A DNA stretch of 15,935 nucleotides, from contig CAZVJY010000029.1 of the NCBI GenBank assembly GCA_964626685.1, forward strand, positions 1-15,935, written 5' to 3'. How positions within the stretch are numbered: the first letter of the stretch is position 1; each line of letters starts with the position of its first letter. Below, one piece after another: positions 15,701-15,935 of this stretch. Below the pieces are notes generated by a model. The model worked only from the letters and a program-made list of their open reading frames with translations. It ran no database searches and was not told where the DNA came from. The translations under genes and the position numbers were made by a program. The stretch comes from RGEC01 sp964626685 (GTDB taxonomy: Bacteria; Bacteroidota; Bacteroidia; NS11-12g; UBA955).

Positions 15701-15935
15701 CGCATCAGTGTGAGTGTTCCGTCAAACTTGTACGGAACCCCATCAAAAGACAACACTTCTACATGATAGACATAAACACCGTCGGGGACCGATTGTCCAT
15801 TGGCAGTTCCATCCCAGCCCTTGTTGATATCGTCTGAGTGGAATAGTTTTTCGCCCCAGCGGCTATAAATGGTCATGTTCATCCCCTTGAAATTGCTGGC
15901 CGTCACGTTGAACGTATTGTTCTTGCCGGGGCCTG
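15697..15935 (-). CDS. C-terminus of a type IX secretion cargo protein (CHU_C / gliding-motility sorting domain), partial
   Basis: Only the last 78 residues are in the window; the gene continues beyond the right edge on the minus strand. The visible part has the conserved sorting-domain pattern: GPGKNNTFNV, then NMTIYSRWGEKLFHSDD, then KGWDGTANGQSVPDGVYVYH and a final GTLTLMR. This NRWG-E-(V/L)F ... WDG ... PxGxYxY pattern defines the gliding motility-associated C-terminal domain (type B sorting signal) recognised by the Bacteroidota type IX secretion system. The full protein is probably a large surface adhesin or repeat protein, but nothing of its N-terminal part is seen. It converges on the transporter gene with a 4-nt overlap. 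Confidence 0.92.
   Translation of the reverse strand, partial: GPGKNNTFNVTASNFKGMNMTIYSRWGEKLFHSDDINKGWDGTANGQSVPDGVYVYHVEVLSFDGVPYKFDGTLTLMR

Overview
The window looks like core chromosome of a Bacteroidota (Bacteroidetes) bacterium. Five things point there: (i) three exact TAnnTTTG -7 elements, the Bacteroidota housekeeping promoter signature, upstream of pyrG, guaB and a tRNA-Leu; (ii) a C-terminal gliding-motility/type IX secretion (CHU_C type) sorting domain at the right edge; (iii) a signal-peptide protein with TPR-like helices and a CAP-like domain, and a putative lipoprotein with a Ser-Cys-Ser junction; (iv) the tig-clpP-clpX order with a ClpP carrying an extended N-terminus; (v) absence of clear Shine-Dalgarno sequences. 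The tRNA has no encoded CCA. I cannot assign genus or family.

Layout, left to right. 71-2999 (+): a promoter, pyrG (CTP synthase) and, 14 nt later, a polytopic GT87/DUF2029-type glycosyltransferase. Its stop overlaps by 21 nt the convergent end of ppk, and a terminator-like hairpin lies inside the ppk tail. 2979-6123 (-): a putative secreted endonuclease/exonuclease/phosphatase (EEP) lipoprotein whose last 11 nt overlap the start of ppk (polyphosphate kinase 1), a translation-coupled pair. 6185-6388 (-): an unannotated, start-less coding-looking remnant. 6384-8273 (-): guaB (IMP dehydrogenase) followed 6 nt later by a small SRPBCC/AHSA1-type protein. 8274-8433: divergent intergenic region with the guaB promoter and a perfect inverted repeat touching the guaB start codon. 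8434-10707 (+): a 757-aa exported TPR-like plus CAP-domain protein. 10730-10918: promoter, tRNA-Leu(UAG) and a strong bulged hairpin. 10949-14277 (+): tig, clpP and clpX, the protein-folding and degradation cluster; clpX is cut by a 100-N assembly gap. 14378-15700 (+): a UMF1-family (Atg22-like) MFS transporter lacking its first residues because of the same gap. 15697-15935 (-): C-terminal end of a type IX secretion cargo protein, cut by the window edge.

Functionally this is mostly housekeeping: pyrimidine and guanine nucleotide synthesis (pyrG, guaB), polyphosphate metabolism (ppk), and protein quality control (tig, clpP, clpX). I found no mobile element, CRISPR array, prophage or defence system. 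The less ordinary items are the gene remnant at 6185-6388, the leader/operator repeat at guaB, the hairpin between tRNA-Leu and tig, the terminator embedded in overlapping convergent genes, the EEP-ppk overlap, and the TPR-CAP exported protein. A reader should not take the continuous open frame from 13130 to 15700 as a real ClpX-transporter fusion; it is created by the N gap.
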